Of a DNA stretch of 64,000 bases, positions 1-9,468 are shown piece after piece. Below the pieces are notes generated by a model that worked only from the letters and a program-made list of their open reading frames with translations, did no database searches and was not told the origin of the DNA. The stretch's first letter is position 1, and each line of letters begins with the position of its first letter. The stretch is from Aureibaculum sp. 2308TA14-22. Lineage in GTDB: Bacteria > Bacteroidota > Bacteroidia > Flavobacteriales > Flavobacteriaceae. The stretch is from NCBI RefSeq assembly GCF_040538665.1, contig NZ_JBEWXT010000001.1, positions 832,501 through 896,500 on the forward strand, read 5' to 3'. Both the position numbers and the translations under genes were made by a program.

Positions 1-69
1 GTGGCATAAAGGTTTCCTGGAGAAATATTAACATTAAAGAATTATAAATATACTTTTCTCTTTTAAGGA

Positions 70-3000
70 TTAAAATTGGATTTTATACTTTTCAAGTATC
101 TTAGTTGAGTTTAATTTGGTTATTTCTTTTTTCATACTGTAGGGTGTTGTTTTAAACTCTTCTTTGAAACGTTTTGTAAAATATTTTGCATCTTTAAAAC
201 CTACGGTAAAAGCAGCTTCAGAGATGTTGTATCCTTTTTTTACAATTAATACAGCTGCTTTTTTAAGCCTTAACGATCTAACAAACTCAACTAATGATTT
301 TCCTGTTATATCTTGGCATTTTCTGTAGATTACAGAGTAACTCATGTTTAGACAATCAGAAAGATCTTCTAATTTAAAATCTGAATTCTCTAATTGAATA
401 TCCAACTGTTTAACTAAATCTTCCATAAAAATATCATCTTTGGATTTAGAATTGTTTTCCTTAGGTTTACTTATAAGATCTGTTTTATATCTAGCTACTA
501 CTTTTTCTTGATTTTTAATTGTATTTTCAATTTTCAACTGAAGTTCATGAAAATTAAATGGTTTTCTTAAGTATTCAACTGCACCGGTTTTAAGCCCTAA
601 GAGCTTAAATTTGCTAGAGTTCTTAGCTGTTAGTAAAATTATGGGAATATGACCCGTAGATTTTTTTTTCTGAAGCACTTTACACATTTCTATACCATCC
701 ATAACTGGCATCATAATATCACTTATTATTAAATCAGGTTTATTTTTTTTGGCCAGTACAATTCCTTGTTTCCCATTTTCTGCAAATAGCAAGTTATATG
801 TTGTTTCTAAAACATCTTTTAAAAACATTTGCATTTCAATATTATCCTCTACGATTAAAAGTGTATGTAATCTATTTTTATTTACATCTGTATTTAAATT
901 TAAATCCAATTCTTTTGTGTATTCACTGGCTAGCTTTATTGGTTCTTTTTTAGATTCGACCGTAACTTTTTCATTTTCAGAAAATTTATTTTCATTTTTA
1001 CTTAATAAAACAGAAAAACAAGTTCCTTTTTCGGGTGAAGATTCTACATCAATTTTTCCGTGGTGTAGTGATACCATTTCTTTTGTTAGGGCAAGTCCAA
1101 TACCTAGACCTCTTTTATGTTTGCCTAGCTCAGATCGATAAAAAATCTTAAAGATGTCTTCGAGTTCTTGTTTAGGTATTCCTGGTCCGGAATCTGAAAC
1201 ACAAATTTTAACTGTGTCTGTGTTCTTATTGTCAATTTTTATAGCAATAGAGCCTTCTCTGGGAGTAAATTTAAAAGCATTTGAAAGTAGATTATATATT
1301 ACATGTTCAATTTTATCTACATCATACCATAAAGTAATTTCTTCATTTGGAAAATCTTTAATTAAATCTATATTTTTAAAACTTGCTTGTTCAGAAAAAG
1401 ATAGAACTATATCACTTAAGTGGTTTTTCAAATTGTTTTTAGATGCATAAATTCTCAATTTTCCCAATTCTTTATTTCTTACCGTCATCAACTCATTTGC
1501 AACTCTAGACAATCTGTTGGTATTGTTTTTTAGAATTGACAATCGCTTTCTTAATAAGCTATTACCATTGGCTTTTGCCCTAGATAGCATATCATCAATA
1601 GGGCCTAAAATTAGGGTTAACGGTGTTTGAATTTCATGCGACATTTTTGCGAAAAAATTCATTTTTAAAGCATACAATTCTTTTTCTTTATAATTTTGCC
1701 ATTCTTCTTTTGCTAGTTTATTTTTTAGTTTTACCCATTTATAAATACCAAATAGCAGTGAAGATAAAAGGATTAAATAAAACACATATGCCCAAGGGTG
1801 CAACCACCATTGGGGTTTAATATTAATATCTATAGATTTTGTGGCAATGTTCCATTCTCCTTTTTTTGAGCCTGACCTGACTTCAAAAGTGTAATTGCCC
1901 GACGGGATATTCGTATAAGTTGCAATGCGTTCTTTTCTTGGGGTAATCCAATCTTTATCAAAGCCCTTTAATCTATAAGCATAGTAATAATTTGAGTTTA
2001 ACAAATTATCAATAGCCGAAAATTGAAATGAAAATGAAGATTGGTTGGCATTCAACTTTAAAGTGTTAATATTCTCAATTTTGTCATTCAATTGATTTGG
2101 AATAATTAGACTAGCTGGTTTATTCAAAATTTCAATTGAATTAATAAATAACTTGGCTACCGATTCTTTTTTAACTAAATCCTTTGGAAGAAAGGAATTT
2201 ACACCATCGTTTCCTCCAAAATAAAACATACCATTATTGTCTTTATGAGATGCCCTAAAGTTGTTTTGGAGTAGCCCATCAGTTTGATAATAAGATTTTA
2301 TGTTGTCATTTTTTACATTGTAATGATGTACACCATTAATACTTCCCAACCAAATATTATAAGGATTGTCAATCAGCAATGTAGTAAATTGGATATCCTT
2401 TAAATTGTCATTATTTTGAAAAGGCACATAACTGTCTTTATTAATATCATATTTTATTAAAAATCCAGATGTACTTAAAATCCATAAGTTTCCATTATAA
2501 TCTGGTTTTATAATTCTTAAATTGTTATTTGTATTAATTGTGTTGTTTTTTGGGAAATAGTCATAATTAAGAAAAAAAGATTGACTAAAATCTTCTTTAT
2601 TTTCACTCAGTTTAAATAACCCTCTACCAAATCCAATCCAAATATTACCAAACTCATCTTCACAGATATTGTTAGAGATTTCGCCAAAAAGGCCTTTGTC
2701 ATTATTATTAAATGTATGTAACAGGTTGCCGTTTTCAGAAAAAGCATTAATGGCGACACCAGATGTTGCCCAAATTCTATTTTTTGAATCTTTAAAAAGT
2801 TCTCGGATATCTGGAGAATGGTTTCCAAAAGTATCATGAGTTTTTATTTTAGAAAAAGTTTCTTTTTTAGTGTCAAAAACCCAAAGCCCATTTTGATAGG
2901 TGGCAATCCAAATATTCCCATTTACACTTTCAACTAATTTTTGAATGTACCTGCCCTTAAAAAAATACTTATCTTTTTCTGTATTGCTGTAATGTACTTT

Positions 3001-4146
3001 TTCATTTGAAGGTAATACTCTATTCAACCCTTTGCCATCTGTTCCAATCCATAAAGATCCGTCAGATGACTTTAAGATTGTTAAAATACGATTGGGCTGA
3101 CTATTTTTTGATCCGCTATAAAATTTTATGTTATTATCATTATTTGGTAATATATTTATTTGTCCATTCTTTGTAACTATCCATTTATTAGAATGTTTAT
3201 CTTCGGTAATATAAGTAATGGTATTACTGCTAATTGAGAATTTGTTGGTTTCATCATGTTTAAAAATAGTGATTTTGTCATTTGAAGGATTTATTTTGTA
3301 CAGCCCATCTCCATCTGTACCAGCCCAAATAATTCCATCTTTACTGCAAAATAAAGAAATAAACATACTGAATTTTGAATCTTGAATTTTGAAATGGTCA
3401 TATTGCTTAAACGACCCCTCTTTTATATTATATTTAAATAACCCCTGTAATTCTGTAGCAATCCATAAATTTTCTTCTCTATCCGTAGTTATTCGAATAC
3501 TCCCTATATGATTATCAACAGGTAGTTTAAACTCTTTTAATTTTTTTGAATGTGTATCGAAATAATACAATTTGTCTTTAGAGGTACTTGTCCAAACTTT
3601 ATCAGTTGTATATGCAATACTTTTTATAACTTGATTAACCTTTTTTATGCTCGGAAGTTTGGTTATGCTATCCATTCCCGTAGTTTCGTTATAAGAATAC
3701 AGGACACCGTTATCAGAACCAAACCACATATTTTGTTTAATATTTTTTATCGTGGAAATTGTTGTATTTCTATTGATTGAGTTTAAACTGTCTTTATATT
3801 TGGTATTTAGGCCACTGTTATTAATTTTTTTAAAAGACCCATTTAAGGAAGAAAGCCAGAAATTCCCATTTATATCTTTAGAAAACTGAAGGCCCAAATT
3901 TGTTCCAGAATTCTCACCAAATATTTCGTTAAATGAAGTAAAAGAAAAATCGTAACCGTCATATTTATACAAACCATCTCTTGTAGAAATCCATACATAG
4001 CCTAAGTCATCTTCCATAATTTTTGAATTACCTGCAAAAGTTTTTGATAGTCGAATAAAGTTTGATTGTTCTTGAGCAGTTGTATAATTATGCCCAAAAA
4101 CTATAATTAATAGAATTATTAATTTTAAAAAAAACTTCAATTGCAT
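70..4146 (-). CDS. Hybrid two-component system regulator (HTCS) of the adjacent SusCD locus
   Basis: One-protein sensor kinase and transcription factor that senses a glycan fragment in the periplasm and activates its polysaccharide-utilisation locus. A signal peptide (about residues 1-24, ending TTAQ) is followed by repeated two-component propeller segments (about 30-680, with recurring IWIGT/LWIAT motifs), a Y_Y_Y domain (about 690-770), one membrane helix near 785-805, a HisKA H-box (SHEIQTPLTLI, near 835), a HATPase with GIGLAL, a receiver domain with phospho-acceptor Asp in ISDIMMPVMDG (near 1144), and a C-terminal AraC-type HTH (about 1235-1340). The 1358-aa length is normal for the family. 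It is transcribed divergently from susC across 242 bp, the usual position for the cognate regulator. The specific ligand cannot be read from sequence. Confidence 0.95.
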   Translation of the reverse strand: MQLKFFLKLIILLIIVFGHNYTTAQEQSNFIRLSKTFAGNSKIMEDDLGYVWISTRDGLYKYDGYDFSFTSFNEIFGENSGTNLGLQFSKDINGNFWLSSLNGSFKKINNSGLNTKYKDSLNSINRNTTISTIKNIKQNMWFGSDNGVLYSYNETTGMDSITKLPSIKKVNQVIKSIAYTTDKVWTSTSKDKLYYFDTHSKKLKEFKLPVDNHIGSIRITTDREENLWIATELQGLFKYNIKEGSFKQYDHFKIQDSKFSMFISLFCSKDGIIWAGTDGDGLYKINPSNDKITIFKHDETNKFSISSNTITYITEDKHSNKWIVTKNGQINILPNNDNNIKFYSGSKNSQPNRILTILKSSDGSLWIGTDGKGLNRVLPSNEKVHYSNTEKDKYFFKGRYIQKLVESVNGNIWIATYQNGLWVFDTKKETFSKIKTHDTFGNHSPDIRELFKDSKNRIWATSGVAINAFSENGNLLHTFNNNDKGLFGEISNNICEDEFGNIWIGFGRGLFKLSENKEDFSQSFFLNYDYFPKNNTINTNNNLRIIKPDYNGNLWILSTSGFLIKYDINKDSYVPFQNNDNLKDIQFTTLLIDNPYNIWLGSINGVHHYNVKNDNIKSYYQTDGLLQNNFRASHKDNNGMFYFGGNDGVNSFLPKDLVKKESVAKLFINSIEILNKPASLIIPNQLNDKIENINTLKLNANQSSFSFQFSAIDNLLNSNYYYAYRLKGFDKDWITPRKERIATYTNIPSGNYTFEVRSGSKKGEWNIATKSIDINIKPQWWLHPWAYVFYLILLSSLLFGIYKWVKLKNKLAKEEWQNYKEKELYALKMNFFAKMSHEIQTPLTLILGPIDDMLSRAKANGNSLLRKRLSILKNNTNRLSRVANELMTVRNKELGKLRIYASKNNLKNHLSDIVLSFSEQASFKNIDLIKDFPNEEITLWYDVDKIEHVIYNLLSNAFKFTPREGSIAIKIDNKNTDTVKICVSDSGPGIPKQELEDIFKIFYRSELGKHKRGLGIGLALTKEMVSLHHGKIDVESSPEKGTCFSVLLSKNENKFSENEKVTVESKKEPIKLASEYTKELDLNLNTDVNKNRLHTLLIVEDNIEMQMFLKDVLETTYNLLFAENGKQGIVLAKKNKPDLIISDIMMPVMDGIEMCKVLQKKKSTGHIPIILLTAKNSSKFKLLGLKTGAVEYLRKPFNFHELQLKIENTIKNQEKVVARYKTDLISKPKENNSKSKDDIFMEDLVKQLDIQLENSDFKLEDLSDCLNMSYSVIYRKCQDITGKSLVEFVRSLRLKKAAVLIVKKGYNISEAAFTVGFKDAKYFTKRFKEEFKTTPYSMKKEITKLNSTKILEKYKIQF

Positions 4147-4175
4147 AAAGCGTTAATTTCAACTATAGGTTTTCT

Positions 4176-4183
4176 CAAATTTA
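4176..4183 (-). promoter_or_regulatory. Candidate -7 box for the HTCS gene
   Basis: The minus strand reads TAAATTTG here, a perfect match to the Bacteroidetes -7 element TAnnTTTG, about 30 nt upstream of the HTCS start. I could not find a good TTG at the expected -33 distance, so the assignment rests on the -7 box alone. The rest of the 242-bp divergent region (4147-4388) is AT-rich and should hold the HTCS binding site and the susC promoter, but I see no clear repeat or palindrome there. Confidence 0.4.
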
Positions 4184-4388
4184 CAAGTTTTAGGTAAGAT
4201 AAAAAATAATATTTGCTCATAATACATTTTATATTTATAGGTTAATCTGTTGTAAATGAGTATTAACATTGCTTAAAGCATACTAAATTGAATAATATAC
4301 CACCTACATTAGCAAAAAAAACCTACCCTAATTACTGAGTTATGTTATTAGTTTTATACATTGATTTATTAACTCAAATTCATTATTT

Positions 4389-7300
4389 ATGAAAAAACTA
4401 ATTTTTAAAGTATTTCTAGTTTTGTTTTTTGGATTTTCGTATATTACGTATGCCCAAGACATAACAATAACTGGAACTGTACTTGATGAAACAAATGCAC
4501 CCTTGCCTGGTGCCAGTATTTTGGTAAAAGGTACAACTAATGGTGTAACAACAGATTTTGATGGCAAATATAGCATTGTAGCAAATCCAACCGCTACATT
4601 GGTATTTAGTTTTGTAGGCTACAAATCTGTTGAAAGAGCGATTGATAACCGAACCGTTATTAATTTGGTAATGGAGGAAGATGCCTCCCAACTTGATGAA
4701 GTTGTGGTGGTAGGTTTTGGTACTCAGAAAAAGGCCAATGTTACTGGAGCAACCGGTTTTGTGGAAATGGAAGATATTTTGGCAAATAGACCTGTAACCA
4801 ATGCCATGCAGGCCATTCAAGGTACAATTCCAGGTCTCCAGATTTTAACGAATTCAGGTCAACCAGGCTCATCCGGTTTAGATATTAATATTAGAGGGAT
4901 TACTTCTATAAATGGAGGTTCTCCTTTAATTTTAATGAACAATGTTCCTGTATCTATTGAAGATATCAATCCACAAGATGTAGCATCAATAACAGTGCTA
5001 AAAGATGCATCAGCAACATCAATTTATGGTGCAAGAGCTGCATTTGGTGTTGTATTGATAACAACTAAAAGCACAGCAAGAGACCAACCCGTAAAGTTCA
5101 ATTACTCTTCTACTTTTAGTTTTATGGAGCCGGAAGATATTCCAGACAAGGCATCTACTTACGACTTTGTAAATGCGTTGAACGATTGGGGAACAAACCC
5201 ATTTTGGACAGGACAAGATATCCCTACATGGGTAGGTTTTTTAGAGGAATATAAAACGAATCCGTCTACATACCCAGAGGGGTATGCCGAATTTAATGGA
5301 TTAAGATACCCACTTGCTGATACAGATCTAATTGGCGAATGGATTAATGATCCAGGATTTACACAAATACATAATTTTAGTTTTAGTGGTGGTGGCTCTA
5401 AAACAAGCTACAGAATATCTGCTGGTTATAGTGATGAAGACGGTATCATCATTACAAGAAATGATAGTTACAAAAAGTATAATGTAAATGCTTCTTTAAC
5501 TACGGACCTTACTTCTAAACTCACTTCAACTACAAATATTATTTACAGAAATAGTATAAGAAGAACACCGTTGGGAAGTTATAGCAATTCAATAAGTTTT
5601 AACCCTTACACACCAGCTGGTGGTAATTTTGTATTAGATGATGGTACAGAAGTGCCTTATGATACTCCGGCCAATAGGGAACGAATTAAAGTGGCACCAA
5701 AAATACTAAATGATAATATCCGCTTTTTTCAAAAATTGGATTATAATTTAGTTGAAGGCTTACATTTAATTGGTGAGTATACATTTGAAAAATTAAATTT
5801 AACTAGAACTACTAGTGATAATCAAATATTGACAGCAAATCCGGAAAGATTTGTATTGAATGCCGTGGACCCAGTTAATACCTTTTTTAGAAAAGAAAAT
5901 ACACAGACCAACTATAATGCATTTAATATTTATGGTAAGTATGAAATTAGTTTAAATGATCAACACAATTTTAGCTTACTTGCTGGTATGAATAGTGAGG
6001 AAAATAGCTTCGAATCTTTTGATGCTAAAAGAAACAACCTTATTAATGTTGATTTGCCTTCCTTGTCTGGTGCAACTGGAAATCAAACTACAGATGATTC
6101 TTACGGAGAATGGGCAGTATTGGGTTATTTTGGAAGGTTAAATTATAATTTCAATGAAAAATATTTCTTGGAATTAAGTGGTCGTTATGATGGATCCTCA
6201 AGATTTCCAAAAGATGATCGATTTGGTTTCTTTCCGTCATTTTCTGCAGGATGGCATTTAGGTAAGGAGTCTTTTATGGAATCTGTTGACTTTTTAACAA
6301 GTCTTAAATTAAGAGGCTCATGGGGTGAAATTGGTAACCAACAAACAAACTCTTTATACCCAGCAATACCAGGTCTCGGAATTACAGATTATAGCGATAG
6401 AAGTGCTTTTAACTGGTTAAATGAAGAGACAGGAACCCGTTATTCTACTTTAAGATTGCCTAATTTAGTAAGTTCATCTTTTACATGGGAAACCGTGCAA
6501 ACATTAAACTTAGGTTTTGATGCATCCTTTTTTAACAACAGGTTAAGTACTTCTTTTGACTGGTTTAAAAGAAAAACTTTAGATATGTTGGCTCCTGGTG
6601 CTGAGCTTCCAGCTGTATTAGGTGCTAATGCTCCATTAGAGAATGTGGCCGATTTAGAATCTAAAGGTTGGGAACTGGGTATTTCATGGAAAGATAAAAT
6701 CAATGAGTTTACTTATAATCTTGGTTTTTCACTTTCAGATAATCAAGCTGAAATTACCAAATTTGATAATCCGGCTGGATTACTGAGCCAGTATTATGTT
6801 GGTAGGGAATTTGGTGAAATTTGGGGTTATACAACAGATGGTTATTACACGGAAGATGATTTTGTAGAAGGAACTTTAAATGCAGACTTAACTGGAGGAA
6901 CCCTAAAAGATGGTATACCAAGATGGGAAGGCCGTAATCAAAATCCTGGTGATATAAAGTTTGTTGATCGAAATGGCGATGGAATTATTAATGATGGTAA
7001 TAATACATTGGACGATCCAGGTGATAGAACCATAATAGGTAATTCAACAAGAAGGTATCAATATGGTGTTTTTGGAAATTTTGATTATAAGAACTTTGAT
7101 TTTTCATTTTTATTGAATGGAGTGGGTAAAAGAGATTTATATTTGAACAACCGAGTGCGTTTTCCATATCCTGATGAATTTTCTGTAGTCTATCAATCAC
7201 AATTAGATTATTGGACACCAGAAAATAGAGATGCTTTTTTTCCAAGGAACTACCCTCTTGGTGGAGTTAATTATGGAGTTAGTAGAAGTACTCAAACTAA

Positions 7301-7538
7301 ATACATGCTAAACGGAGCTTATTTAAGGATGAAAAACATAACATTGGGTTATACCATACCTCAAAAAATACTAGATAAAATTAAGGTGGACAAACTACGT
7401 ATTTATGTAGCTGGTGAAAACCTTTTCGGTATTAATGATTACCCAGATGGGATTAATACGGAATTACGAGTTGTTGGTAGTGGAGGAATTTATCCCTACC
7501 TAAGAAGTTATTCTGTAGGTTTAAACTTAACTTTTTAA
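4389..7538 (+). CDS. SusC-like TonB-dependent outer-membrane glycan transporter
   Basis: Outer-membrane importer that takes up oligosaccharides with energy from TonB. The protein starts with a signal peptide (about residues 1-22, ending YAQ). A carboxypeptidase-regulatory-like beta domain follows (about 23-105: GTVLDETNAPLPGAS, TDFDGKYSI). Next come the SusC/RagA signature (VVVVGFGTQKK, near 107-117) and the plug domain (about 115-225: GLDINIRGITSINGG, ISVLKDASATSIYGAR-like core). The remainder is a beta barrel ending in a terminal aromatic residue (LNLTF). The length of 1049 aa is usual. It is followed after 10 bp by its SusD partner, and the divergent HTCS is its likely regulator. Family assignment is secure; the substrate is inferred only from neighbouring enzymes. 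Confidence 0.97.
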   Translation: MKKLIFKVFLVLFFGFSYITYAQDITITGTVLDETNAPLPGASILVKGTTNGVTTDFDGKYSIVANPTATLVFSFVGYKSVERAIDNRTVINLVMEEDASQLDEVVVVGFGTQKKANVTGATGFVEMEDILANRPVTNAMQAIQGTIPGLQILTNSGQPGSSGLDINIRGITSINGGSPLILMNNVPVSIEDINPQDVASITVLKDASATSIYGARAAFGVVLITTKSTARDQPVKFNYSSTFSFMEPEDIPDKASTYDFVNALNDWGTNPFWTGQDIPTWVGFLEEYKTNPSTYPEGYAEFNGLRYPLADTDLIGEWINDPGFTQIHNFSFSGGGSKTSYRISAGYSDEDGIIITRNDSYKKYNVNASLTTDLTSKLTSTTNIIYRNSIRRTPLGSYSNSISFNPYTPAGGNFVLDDGTEVPYDTPANRERIKVAPKILNDNIRFFQKLDYNLVEGLHLIGEYTFEKLNLTRTTSDNQILTANPERFVLNAVDPVNTFFRKENTQTNYNAFNIYGKYEISLNDQHNFSLLAGMNSEENSFESFDAKRNNLINVDLPSLSGATGNQTTDDSYGEWAVLGYFGRLNYNFNEKYFLELSGRYDGSSRFPKDDRFGFFPSFSAGWHLGKESFMESVDFLTSLKLRGSWGEIGNQQTNSLYPAIPGLGITDYSDRSAFNWLNEETGTRYSTLRLPNLVSSSFTWETVQTLNLGFDASFFNNRLSTSFDWFKRKTLDMLAPGAELPAVLGANAPLENVADLESKGWELGISWKDKINEFTYNLGFSLSDNQAEITKFDNPAGLLSQYYVGREFGEIWGYTTDGYYTEDDFVEGTLNADLTGGTLKDGIPRWEGRNQNPGDIKFVDRNGDGIINDGNNTLDDPGDRTIIGNSTRRYQYGVFGNFDYKNFDFSFLLNGVGKRDLYLNNRVRFPYPDEFSVVYQSQLDYWTPENRDAFFPRNYPLGGVNYGVSRSTQTKYMLNGAYLRMKNITLGYTIPQKILDKIKVDKLRIYVAGENLFGINDYPDGINTELRVVGSGGIYPYLRSYSVGLNLTF

Positions 7539-7548
7539 TTGTATAAAG

Positions 7549-9330
7549 ATGAAAAAAATAAATTTTATAATAATTGCCTCTTTATTACTACTAATAAGTG
7601 GTTGTAATGAAGATTTTCTTGACAAACTACCAAAAGATCAGTTAACGGTAGAAACGACATTTACTACTAATTCTAATTTTGAAACCTATGCATGGTCAAT
7701 GTATGCAGAAGCCTTACCCGGGTATTATGATTTATCACCTATTAATAGGGAAAGAGGAAGTGATTTGATGGTAAATAATTCAGGTACAGTTGGAGAAGCT
7801 TTGTTATGGCAACGTAAAACTGTTCCCTCTTCTTCTAATACTTGGTCAAGTGCATTTGTAAATATTAGACGTGCAAATTTAATGTTAGATAACATTGAAA
7901 ATAGCCAGTTAACTGATGCTGAAAAAGATCATTGGAGAGGCGTTGGGCTATTTTTTAGAGCTTATGAATATGTTGAATTAATAGCTAATTATGGCGAAGT
8001 ACCATGGGTTAACAAGGCTTTAACCGAAGCAGATGAAGATATATTATTTGGCCCAAAAATGGCTAGAGATGAATTGGCACAAAATGTGTTAAACGACTTA
8101 AAAGAGGCTGAGGCAAAAATAAGCCCTAATGGTAGCGGATCTAATACAATTAATACTGACGTAGTTAGGGCTTTAATTTCAAGGTTTGGGCTATATGAAG
8201 GTACATGGAGAAAATACCATGGTTTGGGCGGTGAAGCTACTTATTTACAGGCAAGTGCGGATGCAAGTGCTCAATTGATTGCTGATCATCCCAATTTACA
8301 CCCTAGTTATGACGAAGTATTTAATAGTGAAACGTTAAAAGGTGTACAAGGTATTTTATTATATAAAGCCTATGAATTTGGTATTCTAAATGGTAGATGG
8401 TCACATTACAACAGAAGCTCCATTGGGCATGAAGATTTAACTAAAAAAGCCGTTGACCAGTATTTGTGCTTGGATGGGGAAACCATTTTTACCAGCCCAC
8501 TTTTTGATGGAGAACAAGATGCTTATGACGAGTTTAGAAACAGAGACCATAGACTGTATTTTAATACACCACCACCTTTTAGAGTAGATACTGGAGGTAA
8601 AAACCAATTAACTTGGGAATATGATTCAGATCCAAAGCATAGGGAATACATAGATTTGATGGAAACCCTCAGTGACGATCAACATAAAACGTTACCTACG
8701 ATTAATTGGAGGGGACTTGTGGTAAGAACTTCGCCACATTTTAGAAAGTTTAACGAGGGTCATGGGTTTAATGTGACCTACTCAGGTTATGCCTTTTATA
8801 AATTTTCGAATAAGATTAGTAGGTTGCAGAATAGAGATTCGCATGATGCACCAATTTTTAGAATGGGAGAAGTATTTTTGAACTACGCCGAAGCAATGTT
8901 TGAACTGGGTCAGTTTACCCAAGAAATTGCCGATCAGACCATTAACAAATTGAGAGCTCGTGGTGCGGTAGCTCCTTTAGATATTGGTGCTGTGCCTGAT
9001 GACCCAACACGGGATGCTGATGTTGATGTTGTGTTATGGGAAATTAGAAGAGAACGCGGTGTCGAGTTTTTAGCTGAAGGTTTAGGAAGGGTTTTTGATA
9101 TAAAGCGTTGGAAAAAATTAGTTGAATATGGTGATGATGAAAAATTAGGCAGATGGGTAAATAATGCAGATTATAATAATAAACTACCAGTTCAAGGTGG
9201 TGGTGCACAGGGTTACGTATCGCCTTTTGGTGTTCCGCCAGGTGTGCCAGAATATTATTACTTAGAACCGATACCTTCAGATCAGATTGTGTTAAACCCA
9301 CAATTGATTCAAAATACAGGTTGGGAATAA
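7549..9330 (+). CDS. SusD/RagB-family surface glycan-binding lipoprotein
   Basis: Partner lipoprotein that caps the SusC barrel and binds the incoming glycan at the cell surface. The lipobox LLLLISGC gives a lipidated Cys near residue 19. The body shows the SusD pattern: an alpha-helical TPR-like N-terminal half (FRAYEYVELIANYGEVPWV, near 140-160, is the typical SusD core), and a C-terminal RagB segment with NYAEAMFELGQ and a late IRRERGVEFLAEG motif. Length of 593 aa fits the family. It starts 10 bp after susC and is followed by a strong palindromic terminator, so susC-susD can be transcribed as a separate highly expressed unit from the enzyme genes downstream. Confidence 0.96.
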   Translation: MKKINFIIIASLLLLISGCNEDFLDKLPKDQLTVETTFTTNSNFETYAWSMYAEALPGYYDLSPINRERGSDLMVNNSGTVGEALLWQRKTVPSSSNTWSSAFVNIRRANLMLDNIENSQLTDAEKDHWRGVGLFFRAYEYVELIANYGEVPWVNKALTEADEDILFGPKMARDELAQNVLNDLKEAEAKISPNGSGSNTINTDVVRALISRFGLYEGTWRKYHGLGGEATYLQASADASAQLIADHPNLHPSYDEVFNSETLKGVQGILLYKAYEFGILNGRWSHYNRSSIGHEDLTKKAVDQYLCLDGETIFTSPLFDGEQDAYDEFRNRDHRLYFNTPPPFRVDTGGKNQLTWEYDSDPKHREYIDLMETLSDDQHKTLPTINWRGLVVRTSPHFRKFNEGHGFNVTYSGYAFYKFSNKISRLQNRDSHDAPIFRMGEVFLNYAEAMFELGQFTQEIADQTINKLRARGAVAPLDIGAVPDDPTRDADVDVVLWEIRRERGVEFLAEGLGRVFDIKRWKKLVEYGDDEKLGRWVNNADYNNKLPVQGGGAQGYVSPFGVPPGVPEYYYLEPIPSDQIVLNPQLIQNTGWE

Positions 9331-9358
9331 TAGAACGAATTATTTGAGTTAGTTTTAT

Positions 9359-9390
9359 TAAGGGTGTCTTAATATATTAAGACACCCTTA
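9359..9390 (+). terminator. Palindromic terminator after susCD
   Basis: A perfect 32-bp palindrome (TAAGGGTGTCTTAATA and its exact inverse) lies 28 bp after the susD stop and is followed by TTTAATAG. It should fold into a long hairpin and can stop or attenuate transcription between susD and the sulfatase genes. Such attenuation would keep SusCD levels above those of the enzymes; that regulatory role is inference. Confidence 0.8.
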
Positions 9391-9468
9391 TTTAATAGAA
9401 AATAAGGTATTTTTACAATTGACTTTTTGCTTATTAACATTGTTAAATATTATATAGTTCATTAAACA

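Noticed and set aside
749-1450. Two plus-strand open frames (749-1141 and 1154-1450) opposite the HTCS gene
   Set aside because: They are antisense to the kinase and receiver domains of a secure gene, with Ser/Phe-rich sequences typical of mirror frames.
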